Source: Lichenicola sp964249915 (GTDB taxonomy: Bacteria; Pseudomonadota; Alphaproteobacteria; Acetobacterales; Acetobacteraceae). From it: a stretch of 16,381 nt of DNA. The position numbers and the translations under genes are program-made. Under the pieces are notes generated by a model that was not told the origin of the DNA, ran no database searches, and saw nothing but the letters and a program-made list of their open reading frames with translations. How positions within the stretch are numbered: position 1 is the first letter of the stretch; each line of letters opens with the position of its first letter. Below, in pieces: positions 1 to 7,897 of the stretch. Location: NCBI GenBank assembly GCA_964249915.1, contig CAXUEL010000059.1, positions 1-16,381 of the forward strand, given 5' to 3'.

Positions 1-1
1 G

Positions 2-340
2 ATGGTGGTGAGCCGGACCCGGCCGGCGGCGGAAGCGGTGCGGCTGGCGGCGGCACTCGGCGCGGTGCTGCTGCCGATGGGCTCGGCCGGCGCCAAGGCG
101 ATGGCGGTGGTGCGGGGCGAGGCGGACATCTACCTTCATTCCGGCGGCCAGTACGAGTGGGACAGCTGCGCGCCGGTCGCGGTGGCGCGTGCCGCCGGGC
201 TGCACGCCTCGCGGCTGGACGGCGCGCCGCTGCGCTACAACGTGTCGGGCGCGTTCCTGCCGGACCTGCTGGTGTGCCGCCGGGAGCTGGCCGGCCGGGT
301 GCTGCGCCTGCTCGCCGGCGTGCCGGAGCAGGCCGGATGA
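2..340 (+). CDS. cysQ: CysQ-type 3'(2'),5'-bisphosphate nucleotidase / inositol-phosphatase family, 3' part only
   Basis: This is the C-terminal 112 residues of an inositol-monophosphatase superfamily protein. The frame is open to the left edge, so the true start lies outside the window and the ATG at base 2 is probably internal. The diagnostic stretch is MGSAGAKAMAVVRGEADIY, followed by GGQYEWDSCAP (the WD-containing second metal/substrate motif of the family) and then HASRLDGAPLRYN. This pattern is typical of CysQ proteins, which dephosphorylate 3'-phosphoadenosine 5'-phosphate left over from sulfate assimilation. The N-terminal metal-binding motifs cannot be seen. The stop codon overlaps the start of the next gene (ATGA at 337-340), so the two genes are probably co-transcribed and translationally coupled. 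A generic inositol monophosphatase is the alternative. Confidence 0.8.
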   Translation: MVVSRTRPAAEAVRLAAALGAVLLPMGSAGAKAMAVVRGEADIYLHSGGQYEWDSCAPVAVARAAGLHASRLDGAPLRYNVSGAFLPDLLVCRRELAGRVLRLLAGVPEQAG

Positions 341-1386
341 CGGCGCCGGTCCGGCTCCGCCGCGACGGGACGCTGGGACGGATCACCCTGCAGCGGCCCG
401 GCGCGATCAACGCCCTGACGCTGGACATGGTGCAGACGATGGACGCGGCGCTGGCGGACTGGTCGGAGGACCCGGACCTGGTCGGCGTGCTGATCGACGG
501 CGAGGGCGAGCGCGGGCTGTGCGCCGGCGGCGACATCCGCGTCATGCACGACCGCGTCCGGGCCGGCGAGCCGGAGCGGGCGGACGCGTTCCTGTACCAC
601 GAGTACCGGCTGAACGCGCGCGTCGCCCGGCTGCGCAAGCCCTACCTGGCGATCATGGACGGGCTGGTGATGGGCGGCGGCGTCGGCGTGTCGGCGCACG
701 GCTCGATCCGGATCGTCACCGAGCGCACCCGGCTGGCGATGCCCGAGGCGGGGATCGGCCTTCTTCCCGATGTCGGCGCCACCTGGCTGCTGTCGGCGGC
801 GCCGGGCGGATGCGGCACCCATGCGGCGCTGACCGGCGAGGCGATGGGAGCGGCGGACGCCATCCTGTGCGGCCTGGCCGACCACCACGTCCGCTCGGAC
901 CGGGTGCCGGCGCTGGTCGCGGCACTCGGCCGCTGCCGGGACGCGGCCGAGCTCGAAGCCTGCGCGGCGGCGGCGGCCAGCCCGCCGGCAGCGGGACGGT
1001 TCGCGGAGCACGGCGGCTGGATCGAGGCCTGCTACCGCCACGACGAGGTGGACGCGATCCTGCACGCGCTGCGGGCGCGGCCGGAGGCGGCGGCGCAGGC
1101 GGCGGCGGCGCGGATCGGGCGCAACGCGCCGGTGTCGCTGTCGGTGACGCTGCGGGCACTGCGCCGGGGCCGCGGCCTCGGGCGGCTGGAACGGTGCATG
1201 GACCAGGAGTACCAGCTCGCCACCGGGCTGCTCCGCCGCCCCGACTTCCTGGAAGGGGTGCGGGCGGCGGTGATCGACAAGGACCGCGAGCCCCGTTGGC
1301 AGCCGGCGACCCTGGCCGAGGTCGACCCGGACGAGATCGAGCACCTGTTCCGCTCGACGCTGACGCTCGACCTGCCGTCCGCCTGA
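337..1386 (+). CDS. 3-hydroxyisobutyryl-CoA hydrolase (crotonase family)
   Basis: A 349-residue crotonase-fold protein, predicted to hydrolyse 3-hydroxyisobutyryl-CoA to 3-hydroxyisobutyrate and CoA in cytoplasmic valine degradation. The oxyanion-hole segments are CAGGDIR (residues 62-68) and MDGLVMGGGVGVS (107-119). The pattern MPEAGIGLLPDVG places Glu137 and Asp145 eight residues apart, the spacing of the catalytic pair in human HIBCH (E169/D177). The C-terminal IDKDREPRWQPATLAEV is also characteristic of HIBCH-type hydrolases rather than simple enoyl-CoA hydratases, as is the 350-residue length (hydratases are about 260). The start is the ATG that overlaps the preceding stop. An upstream extension to base 157 in the same frame only shadows the CysQ gene. 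No other valine-pathway gene is visible. A plain enoyl-CoA hydratase/isomerase annotation is the fallback. Confidence 0.87.
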   Translation: MTAPVRLRRDGTLGRITLQRPGAINALTLDMVQTMDAALADWSEDPDLVGVLIDGEGERGLCAGGDIRVMHDRVRAGEPERADAFLYHEYRLNARVARLRKPYLAIMDGLVMGGGVGVSAHGSIRIVTERTRLAMPEAGIGLLPDVGATWLLSAAPGGCGTHAALTGEAMGAADAILCGLADHHVRSDRVPALVAALGRCRDAAELEACAAAAASPPAAGRFAEHGGWIEACYRHDEVDAILHALRARPEAAAQAAAARIGRNAPVSLSVTLRALRRGRGLGRLERCMDQEYQLATGLLRRPDFLEGVRAAVIDKDREPRWQPATLAEVDPDEIEHLFRSTLTLDLPSA

Positions 1387-1450
1387 CGCGCCCGCCTCAC
1401 GCGCCCGCCTCACGCGCCCGCCTCACGCGCCCGCCTCAAGCGCCCGCATC
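1386..1450. repeat. 13-bp tandem repeat (about 5 copies) in a convergent gap
   Basis: The unit acgcgcccgcctc occurs four times without a mismatch (1386-1398, 1399-1411, 1412-1424, 1425-1437). A fifth copy with two C-to-A changes follows (1438-1450), and the start of a sixth runs into the hairpin at 1451. The first copy begins on the last base of the hydrolase stop codon. The array fills the gap between two convergent genes. It is non-coding and probably arose by replication slippage; no function is evident. Confidence 0.85.
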
Positions 1451-1466
1451 AAGCGCCGGGGCGCTT
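1451..1466. terminator. Possible bidirectional stem-loop between convergent genes
   Basis: A perfect inverted repeat, aagcgc-cggg-gcgctt, ends three bases beyond the acylase stop codon (reading the minus strand). It is also about 65 bases past the hydrolase stop on the plus strand. The position suits a shared terminator, but the stem is only six base pairs and neither strand has a following T-run. A canonical intrinsic terminator is therefore not shown. Confidence 0.3.
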
Positions 1467-1469
1467 CCC

Positions 1470-3647
1470 TCACCCGCCCGGATGGTAGCGGCGCTCGGTG
1501 TGGCCGCGGAGCTGGTCGGGATAGAAGTAGACCGTGCGCAGGGCCCCGGTCGCGTAGCGCAGCGCCTGGTCGTCGAAATGCGGCGAACGCGGGTCGCCGC
1601 TTTCGCCGCCGGCGGTGACCGCCAGCGCCCGCACGCGCGGCCCGAACTCGACCACCGCGACGAAGCTGTTGCCGTCGTCGCCGTAGCGCCGCCGGATGCC
1701 GTCCTGAAGCGGCCCGTCGATGGAGGCGAGCGAGCCCCACTGCGCCGAGGTGAAGCCGACCGGGATGCTGGGTGCCGCGTCGGAGAAGTGCGGCACGAGC
1801 GAGTCGGTCAGGCGCTGGAACCGGTTGATCCGTCCCCAGGGGGTGCGCCAGGTGCCGAAGTCACGGTCGAGCCGGTCCACCGCGGCCGCCAGCGCCGCGA
1901 GCCGCTGCGCCGGCGTGGTGCGGGCGAGCACGGCGTCGTAGTCGGACAGGCTGTTGGCGTGACGGGGCTCGCCCGCCTGGGCCCACAGCGCCTCGCCCCA
2001 GTATACCGCCAGGCTGGTGGGGACGGACTCCGCCGACCAGCGACGGTCCCAGGCGCGCAGGCTGGCGATCGGCTCCGACAGCCGCGCGCGCAGCGGGTCG
2101 GCCTGCCCGAGGTGGTCGTAGGCGTCGAGCAGGTGCGGCAGCAGGATGTCGAAGCCGGGCTCGCCGGGATCGAAGGCGGCGGCGAGCAGGGAGCCCGGGG
2201 TGAAGTCGTGCCGGTCGCGCAGCAGCGCCACGGCGTGCAGGCCGCGGACGTTCTCGCCATAGGTGTCCATGTAGCGCGGGAAGTCGGCCTGGTGCGGGCT
2301 TGCCGGCCCTGCTGCGGAATACGGCCAGTTGTTGGTGTTCTGGATCCAGCCGGTGGCGGGGTCGAGCAGGTGCGGCGCCTCGTCCAGGGCGTGCAGGCCG
2401 GTCCAGTCCGTGCGCGGGTCGGCGCCGTCCAGCGGCCGGGTGTAGTCGAACCGGTCGTCGCGGCGCGGGATGAACTGCGGGTGGAGATAGGCGATGTGGC
2501 CGTCCGCGTCGGCGTAGACGGTGTTGTTGGAGGTGTTGGCCTTCAGCTGCATCACCGTCATGTAGGCGTGCCAGTCGCGCGCCTTGGTCAGGGCGTAGGA
2601 CTGCTCCAGCGCTTCCACCGGCTTGAACATCATGGCCTCGCTCACCCAGCGCCCGTCGGCGGTGCTGCCGACGACGGGGCCGTGGCCGGTGCGGAACACC
2701 GTGACGCGCACCGGGGCGAGGCTGCCGGCGGCGGTGCGGCAGGACAGGGTGACGCTCGCCGAGGACACCGGGCGCAGGGCGTCGCCGTGGCGGGCGGACA
2801 CGCGGCCGCCCTGGCGCACGACCGTCTCGAGGTAGCTGTCCACCGCGTCGGAATGGCTGGAGGTGTGCATCCAGCCCAGCCGGTCGTTGAAGCCCTGGTA
2901 AACGAAGAACTGGCCCCAGGTGACGGCGCCGTAGGCGTCGAGCCCCTGGTCGCTGGTCATCTGCAGCTCGGAGCGGAAGTAGAACGAGGTGTGCGGGTTG
3001 ATCAGCAGCAGGGCGTGGTGGCCCGCGGTGTTGGCCGGCGCGATGGCGATGCCGTTGGAGCCGGTCGGTGCGCGGTCGGCCGGCGGCGGCGGGGCCTGGT
3101 CCGGTGTCGCCGGGGCCGGCAGCCGGTAGAAGCGGGCCAGCTCGGGGAGCGGGATGCGCTCGATGTCGCCGCCGATGCTGCCCTCGCTGAAGGCCAGCGC
3201 CATCCACGGCTCGAACCGCCGGATCACCCGCGGCGTCACCTCGGGATGCACCAGGAGGTAGTCGTTCAGGCCGTCGGCCCAGCCGTCCATCAGCGCCCTC
3301 AGCCAGGCCGGGCTTCCGGCGTAGCGGGCGCGGAGGTCGGCGGGGTCGACGTACAGCCTGGCCCGCAGGTCCTGGGCCAGCGCCGTGCTGCCCTCGGCCT
3401 CGGCGAGGCGGCCGAGGGCGACCAGGTAGTTGGTCTCGATCCGGTGGAAGTCGTCCTCGGCCTGGGCAAAGGCCATGCCGAACACCGCGTCGGCGTCGGT
3501 GCGGCCGTGGACGTGGGCGATGCCCCAGTCGTCGCGGGTGATGGTGACCCCGGCGGCGATCCGGCGGAGCCTGGCCCCGTCCGCTGCCGCGGCCGGCGGA
3601 GCGGAAAGCAGGCCGATTGCGGCGAGGAGGCACCCGATCCGTAGCAC
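1470..3647 (-). CDS. Exported penicillin-acylase family Ntn-hydrolase (possible acyl-homoserine-lactone acylase)
   Basis: A 725-residue secreted amidase precursor of the penicillin G acylase/PvdQ family. These enzymes self-cleave into alpha and beta chains and hydrolyse amide-linked acyl groups in the periplasm. I chose the GTG at 3647 because AGGAG lies 7 bases upstream and the protein then opens with a signal peptide (MLRIGCLLAAIGLLSAPPAAA). The upstream extension to 3977 would overlap the divergent gene. The self-processing site is GSN at 196-198, making Ser197 the beta-chain nucleophile. NPH (217-219) puts a histidine at beta position 23, as in PvdQ. IQNTNN (435-440) fits the oxyanion-hole asparagine segment. 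The predicted alpha chain runs from about 23 to at most 196, including a proline-rich linker near 185-190, and the beta chain is 197-725. The substrate cannot be read from sequence; beta-lactam, AHL and other N-acyl substrates all remain possible. Confidence 0.87.
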   Translation of the reverse strand: MLRIGCLLAAIGLLSAPPAAAADGARLRRIAAGVTITRDDWGIAHVHGRTDADAVFGMAFAQAEDDFHRIETNYLVALGRLAEAEGSTALAQDLRARLYVDPADLRARYAGSPAWLRALMDGWADGLNDYLLVHPEVTPRVIRRFEPWMALAFSEGSIGGDIERIPLPELARFYRLPAPATPDQAPPPPADRAPTGSNGIAIAPANTAGHHALLLINPHTSFYFRSELQMTSDQGLDAYGAVTWGQFFVYQGFNDRLGWMHTSSHSDAVDSYLETVVRQGGRVSARHGDALRPVSSASVTLSCRTAAGSLAPVRVTVFRTGHGPVVGSTADGRWVSEAMMFKPVEALEQSYALTKARDWHAYMTVMQLKANTSNNTVYADADGHIAYLHPQFIPRRDDRFDYTRPLDGADPRTDWTGLHALDEAPHLLDPATGWIQNTNNWPYSAAGPASPHQADFPRYMDTYGENVRGLHAVALLRDRHDFTPGSLLAAAFDPGEPGFDILLPHLLDAYDHLGQADPLRARLSEPIASLRAWDRRWSAESVPTSLAVYWGEALWAQAGEPRHANSLSDYDAVLARTTPAQRLAALAAAVDRLDRDFGTWRTPWGRINRFQRLTDSLVPHFSDAAPSIPVGFTSAQWGSLASIDGPLQDGIRRRYGDDGNSFVAVVEFGPRVRALAVTAGGESGDPRSPHFDDQALRYATGALRTVYFYPDQLRGHTERRYHPGG

Positions 3648-3750
3648 TTTCTTCTCCTGGTCGTGCGCGTTCGCGTGATCGGAGCCGGAACGTTTACCGG
3701 TTGGCAACCGGCCGCACCGACGATGCAATGATCCTGCCAAGCGTGAACCG
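3648..3750. promoter_or_regulatory. Divergent promoter region between acylase and diguanylate cyclase genes
   Basis: These 103 bases separate two divergently transcribed genes, so both promoters should lie here or run into the coding starts. The acylase has a good AGGAG ribosome site just upstream of its GTG. The GTG at 3751 on the other side has no clear Shine-Dalgarno sequence. I see no confident -35/-10 pair. The most structured element is the inverted repeat at 3697-3711. Confidence 0.5.
3697..3711. promoter_or_regulatory. Perfect 15-bp inverted repeat, candidate operator
   Basis: The sequence ccggttg-g-caaccgg has two perfect 7-base arms around one central base. It sits in the middle of the divergent intergenic region, 50 bases from the acylase start and 40 bases from the sensor start. 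That position would let one bound regulator act on both genes. The size and symmetry resemble a dimeric helix-turn-helix operator, but no second copy or known consensus was recognised. Confidence 0.4.
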
Positions 3751-6700
3751 GTGCCCAGCCTGAACTCGTCCGCTCCCGTCCGAAGCCGCCGCGCGGCCTG
3801 GCACTGCCGCCGGGGCAGCGGGCTCGTGCTGCTGCTCGCCGCGCTGCTGGCGCTGGCGGCCGGCCCGGCGTCGGCGCAGCGACAGGGGATGCGGCTGTAC
3901 GACGACGACAGCGGCCTGTTCAACAGCTCGATCACCGCCCTGGCCCAGGATGGTACCGGCTTCCTTCTCGTGGGCACCGAGAACGGTCTCTACCGCTACG
4001 ACGGCCAGCGCTTCGGCCGCATGACGAGCGACGGGCTGCCGGCGAACGGCGTGGTCGAAGCGTTGCGCCCCGCCCCCGACGGCCGCACCTGGGCGGTGTT
4101 CTCGGACCGGGTGTACCTGCTGGGCGCGGGTCCGGCGGCGTCGGTCGCGGTGCAGCCCGATCCGGAGTTCGGCTACGGCCACCGCGTGGCGGTGCTGGGC
4201 CATGACCTGCTGCTGGTGCGGGGACGCCGCCTGCTGCGCATCCGTCCCGGACCGGGAGGACCCGCCGCCCTGTCGGTGCAGCCGTTCCTGTCGGAGCGCG
4301 CGGTGGCGCTCGATCCGAACCGGGCGGCGCTGCGGTCCGGCTTCGACACCGTCAGCGTCGCGGGCGGCCACGTCTGGGCCGGCTGCGGCAGGGAGGTCTG
4401 CCGGCTGGACGGCGGCATCGCCGTGCTCGGCGCTCCCGCCGGCCTGCCCGCGGACCGCTGGGATGCCGCGCTCTACGACCGCGCCGGCACCTTGTGGCTG
4501 CGCAGCCGCCGACGCGTCGCCTCGCTGGCACCCGGTGCGGCGCAGTTCGCCGTGACCGATTTCGGCGACGGGCCGGGCGCCTATTCGCACGAGGAGACGC
4601 AGCTCGACCTTCTGCTCGATCCGGCCGGGCGCGTCGTGACCCAGGGGGGGCATGGCCTGCTCATCCATGGCGGCGACGGGTGGACGGTGCAGGACCTGAC
4701 GCCTTTGTCGGCGATCAGCGCCATGCTGGTCGACCGCGAGGGCTCGCTCTGGGTCGGCAGCTACGGCCAGGGGCTCGCACGCCTGCTGGGCCTGGGGGTG
4801 TTCGACAGCTGGACCGGGCTGCCGGACGACCTGGTGTGGAACGCGAGCCGCGACGGCGCCGGCACGATGTGGGTGGCCAGCGACCTCGGGGTCGACGCCC
4901 TGCCCAGGACCGCGGCCGCCGGCGCGCCGGCCGATGCCGTGCCGGGCTGGCATGTGCGCGGCCGGGCGGTATCGATCGCCACCGCCGCCGACGGGCGGCT
5001 CTGGGTCGGCGGCTGGGACGGCCGCCTGATCCGGCGCGACCCGCGGACCGGGCACGACGACATGGTGGCCCGGCTCGGGCGGATCTACACGATCGTCCAG
5101 GATCCGGGCGTCCAGGATCCGGGCGTCCAGGATCCGGGCGTCCAGGATCCGGGGGGCCGGGACCGGACGGCGCCGCTCTGGGTGGGCACGCGCGACGGCC
5201 TGGCCAGGATCGACCGGCCCGGCGACGCGGCGCCGATCGTCACCGCGGTGCCGGAGGTCAGGGGCGGCGTGTTCGCGGTGTCGTTCGACGGCAACGGCGA
5301 TCTCTGGGTGCTGACCACGATCGCCCTGTTCCACCGCGACCGCGCCGGGCACTGGCACACGGTCATGCGCACCGATCCCGCCGGCGGCTACCGCACCCGG
5401 TCGATGGCGTTCGCCGCCGACGGCACGCTCTGGCTGCCGAGCTACGCCGACGGCCTCGTCCGCCTGCGCCTCGACGGCGACAGGATCGTCGGGCGGGATA
5501 CGAGCGCCGGCGCCCACCTGGTCTCCCGGGACGTGGAGATGGTCCATGCCGACCGGGCCGGCCGGATCTGGATCGGCACCGATCGCGGCCTCGACCTCAC
5601 CGACGGAACGCGCTGGCGCCATCTCGACACGCAGGACGGGCTGGTCGCCGACGACCTCAACAACAACGCCGTCTCGACCGACGACGACGGCACGCTGTGG
5701 TTCGGCACCTCCGGCGGCCTGTCGCACCTGCTCGATCCGGGCACCCTGTGCCGCGCCGACGGCCTGCCCCCGCTGAGCACCGCGGGCGGGGGCGACACCC
5801 CGGCCGCCGCCGCGGCGCTGGCGCGGGGGGCGTCGACCCACCTGCGCTGGACCGGCGACCCGCTGGTGATCAGCTTCGCCGCACTCGACTTCCGCTACGA
5901 GAAGTCGGTCCGCTTCCGCTACCGCCTGCGCGGCATCGACCAGAGCTGGACCGAGACCGCCGGACGCGAGGCGCGCTACACCAACCCGCCGTTCGGCCGG
6001 CTGCGGTTCGAGCTGGTGGCGGTGGAGGCGGCGCACGGGCTGCAATCGGCGCCGGTCGAGCTGGTGATCAAGATGCGGCCGCCCTGGTGGAAGACCTGGC
6101 CGGTCTATGCCCTGGCCGCGGCCGCGGCGGCGAGCCTGCCGCTGATGCTGTGGCGGATGCGGGAGCGCTCGGTGCGGGCACGGCAGAGGCTGCTGGAAGC
6201 CAGGGTCGAGGAGCGCACCCGCGAGATCGAGCAGGCGCGGCAGATCCTGCTGCGCCAGGCGACCTATGACGGGCTCACCGGGCTGCTGAACCGGGCGGCG
6301 GTGATGGAGCGTCTCGGGACGGCCATGCAGGCGGCGGACCGGTCCGGCCTGCCGCTCGCGGTGGCGCTGATGGACCTGGACCACTTCAAGCAGGTCAACG
6401 ACACCCACGGCCACCTCGGCGGCGATGCCGTGCTGGCGGCGGTCGGGCGCCGCCTGCGCACCGGCACGCGCGAGCAGGACGAGGTCGGCCGCTACGGCGG
6501 CGAGGAGATCATCCTGCTGCTGCCCGGGCTCGGGCGGGAAGCGCACGACCGGGTGGAGGCGCTGCGCCGCACCCTGTTCGCCGAGCCGGTCGCCTTCGAG
6601 GGCGGCACGATCGCGGTCACCGGCAGCATCGGCCTCACCTGGATGCGTCCGGGCGACGAGTCCGGCACGCTGGTCGGACGTGCCGACAAGGCGCTCTACG

Positions 6701-6795
6701 CCGCCAAGCAGGCGGGACGCGACCGCACCGTGGCCGATCCCCCCGCTACGGCAGGACGCCCGCACGGACGGGTGGCCGCCCTCGGGGCCGGCTGA
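3751..6795 (+). CDS. Periplasmic beta-propeller (Reg_prop) / Y_Y_Y / transmembrane / GGDEF sensor diguanylate cyclase
   Basis: A 1014-residue one-component sensor that should make cyclic di-GMP in the cytoplasm in response to a periplasmic ligand. In order it has a signal peptide (about 1-42, ending ASA) and a large propeller region to about residue 690 with at least ten repeats of the type GxLWVGxxxGL. A Y_Y_Y domain follows (about 696-775), then one transmembrane helix (about 781-803), a short charged coiled coil (about 805-835) and a GGDEF domain from 837 (DGLTGLLNR). The active-site loop is RYGGEEI, with GGEEI at 916-920. The upstream R907xxD910 is correctly spaced for the inhibitory I-site, so product inhibition is likely. 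This is the hybrid two-component architecture with the kinase replaced by a cyclase. An in-frame VQDPG repeat interrupts one blade (449-468). The GTG start is supported by the signal peptide but lacks a clear ribosome-binding site. It is divergent from the acylase and converges on the SorC gene with a 19-bp gap. Confidence 0.92.
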   Translation: MPSLNSSAPVRSRRAAWHCRRGSGLVLLLAALLALAAGPASAQRQGMRLYDDDSGLFNSSITALAQDGTGFLLVGTENGLYRYDGQRFGRMTSDGLPANGVVEALRPAPDGRTWAVFSDRVYLLGAGPAASVAVQPDPEFGYGHRVAVLGHDLLLVRGRRLLRIRPGPGGPAALSVQPFLSERAVALDPNRAALRSGFDTVSVAGGHVWAGCGREVCRLDGGIAVLGAPAGLPADRWDAALYDRAGTLWLRSRRRVASLAPGAAQFAVTDFGDGPGAYSHEETQLDLLLDPAGRVVTQGGHGLLIHGGDGWTVQDLTPLSAISAMLVDREGSLWVGSYGQGLARLLGLGVFDSWTGLPDDLVWNASRDGAGTMWVASDLGVDALPRTAAAGAPADAVPGWHVRGRAVSIATAADGRLWVGGWDGRLIRRDPRTGHDDMVARLGRIYTIVQDPGVQDPGVQDPGVQDPGGRDRTAPLWVGTRDGLARIDRPGDAAPIVTAVPEVRGGVFAVSFDGNGDLWVLTTIALFHRDRAGHWHTVMRTDPAGGYRTRSMAFAADGTLWLPSYADGLVRLRLDGDRIVGRDTSAGAHLVSRDVEMVHADRAGRIWIGTDRGLDLTDGTRWRHLDTQDGLVADDLNNNAVSTDDDGTLWFGTSGGLSHLLDPGTLCRADGLPPLSTAGGGDTPAAAAALARGASTHLRWTGDPLVISFAALDFRYEKSVRFRYRLRGIDQSWTETAGREARYTNPPFGRLRFELVAVEAAHGLQSAPVELVIKMRPPWWKTWPVYALAAAAAASLPLMLWRMRERSVRARQRLLEARVEERTREIEQARQILLRQATYDGLTGLLNRAAVMERLGTAMQAADRSGLPLAVALMDLDHFKQVNDTHGHLGGDAVLAAVGRRLRTGTREQDEVGRYGGEEIILLLPGLGREAHDRVEALRRTLFAEPVAFEGGTIAVTGSIGLTWMRPGDESGTLVGRADKALYAAKQAGRDRTVADPPATAGRPHGRVAALGAG
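5095..5154 (+). repeat. In-frame 15-bp tandem repeat, four copies, encoding VQDPG units
   Basis: The unit gtccaggatccgggc is repeated four times (5095, 5110, 5125, 5140), the last copy differing only in its final base. Each copy contains the palindrome GGATCC. The repeat is in register with the codons and encodes four VQDPG units at residues 449-468 of the sensor protein. It lies in the loop just before the blade motif PLWVGTRDGL. The near-perfect DNA identity indicates recent slippage expansion from a single copy. Confidence 0.95.
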
Positions 6796-6814
6796 CACCG
6801 GCCGCGGATGGTGG

Positions 6815-7897
6815 TCAGGACGGGCGCGGCGGCCCGGGATCGGCGCCGCGCGTCGCCTCGTCGAGGCGCAGGATGGTGTGGACGTTGGTGAGCGAGGTCG
6901 CCAGGGTGTTGATGGCGCCGGTGCGCAGCGCGCCGAGGATGGCGGCGGCCTTGGTGTTCTCGGCGGCGATGGCGATCACGTCGGGGATGCGGCCCAGGTC
7001 CTCCCGGGTCAGGCCGATCACCCGGCCCTGCATGCCGGTGTCTGCCGGCCGGCCGTGTATGTCGATGAAGTCGTAGCCCATGGTGTCGCCGATGGTGCCG
7101 GCCAGGCGCGCCTCGGCGATCTCCTGCGGCGAGAACCAGCCCATGCGCACCATGTTGCTGTCCTCCGACAGGTCGCCGATGCCGATCAGCGCGAAGTCGG
7201 CCCGCCTGGCGCGGTCCAGGGTGAGCTTGACGGTGTCGTTGCGGTACAGCTCCGCGCGCAGCTCGGCGTTGGTCACCAGGGCCGGGGCGTAGAGCGTCTC
7301 GCTTTCGCCGCCGTATCGCATCGCCAGGCGTCGGCAGATGTGGTCGGGGTTCATGTACTCGCCGGCGCGCAGCGAGCCGCCGATGGCGCAGACGAAGGTG
7401 ACGCCGCCGCGCGGCGGCAGCACCAGGGCGTCGGCGACCGCCGCCACGTTGCGCCCCATGCCGACCGCGACGATGGCGCCGTCGGCGAGCGAGCGCTCCA
7501 GGTGCCCGGCCACCATGCGCGCCACCGCGTTGCGCTGCGCGTCCGGGTCGCGGTGGTCGACCGAGACCAGCAGGCGGGCGATGCCGAAGCGCCGGATGAA
7601 CTCGCGCTCGAACTCGGCGCCCACCGAGGAGGGCTGGTGCACCCGGATCTCGACCAGCCCCTCCTCGCGGGCGCGCCGGAGCAGCCGGCTGATCTTGGCG
7701 CGCGACATGCCGAAGCGCTGCGACAGCACCTCCTGGGTCACGTCCTCGTAGTAGTACAGCGTGGCGATCTCGATCAGGGTCTCGGCCCGCACCTCGCCGC
7801 GGTCCGGCCGGGACCCGTCCTTCTGCATGGGGCCGGCCGGCCGGCCGGAGGTTCCCGGTACGGCGTGATGTGCGTCGTGTCCGTCGCCGGTGGTCAT
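6815..7897 (-). CDS. SorC/DeoR-type sugar-responsive transcriptional regulator
   Basis: A 360-residue regulator with an N-terminal helix-turn-helix (about 40-85: DVTQEVLSQRFGMSRAKIS, then RLLRRAREEGLVEI). This is joined to a SorC-type sugar-phosphate-binding domain (about 92-345) with typical segments such as GVTFVCAIGGS and IGIGDLSEDSNMV. Proteins of this family (SorC, LsrR, EryD) usually repress a neighbouring sugar operon until a phosphorylated sugar binds. It is transcribed away from the kinase/dehydrogenase/transporter operon at 8175, its likely target; erythrulose phosphate is a reasonable but unproven effector. The start at 7897 is preceded by GGAGG 10 bases upstream. An internal Met at residue 24 is a weaker alternative because the first 30 residues look disordered. 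The 3' end converges on the GGDEF gene. Confidence 0.9.
   Translation of the reverse strand: MTTGDGHDAHHAVPGTSGRPAGPMQKDGSRPDRGEVRAETLIEIATLYYYEDVTQEVLSQRFGMSRAKISRLLRRAREEGLVEIRVHQPSSVGAEFEREFIRRFGIARLLVSVDHRDPDAQRNAVARMVAGHLERSLADGAIVAVGMGRNVAAVADALVLPPRGGVTFVCAIGGSLRAGEYMNPDHICRRLAMRYGGESETLYAPALVTNAELRAELYRNDTVKLTLDRARRADFALIGIGDLSEDSNMVRMGWFSPQEIAEARLAGTIGDTMGYDFIDIHGRPADTGMQGRVIGLTREDLGRIPDVIAIAAENTKAAAILGALRTGAINTLATSLTNVHTILRLDEATRGADPGPPRPS

Noticed and set aside
189..3644. 1151-codon open frame on the plus strand across the hydrolase and the acylase
   Set aside because: Low-complexity Arg/Gly/Ala translation that overlaps three supported genes on both strands and crosses the intergenic repeat; a shadow frame.
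3648..3977. Upstream extension of the acylase to 3977
   Set aside because: It would overlap the divergent sensor gene. The extra 110 residues are low complexity, and the GTG at 3647 has both a ribosome site and a proper signal peptide directly after it.
5095..5154. Repeat considered as a CRISPR-like or phase-variation element
   Set aside because: There are no spacers between units, and the 15-bp unit keeps the reading frame, so on/off switching by frameshift is not possible; only length variation is.
3694..6798. 1034-codon open frame on the minus strand opposite the sensor gene
   Set aside because: Its translation is rich in Arg, Gln, His and Pro with no recognisable domain, and it mirrors a gene with clear propeller, Y_Y_Y and GGDEF domains. 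Long antisense frames are expected at this base composition.
7830..7850. Run of ggcc/ccgg palindromes near the start of the SorC gene
   Set aside because: It is coding (Gly/Arg/Pro/Ala codons in the disordered N-terminus) and of a kind common in G+C-rich DNA; no separate function can be argued.
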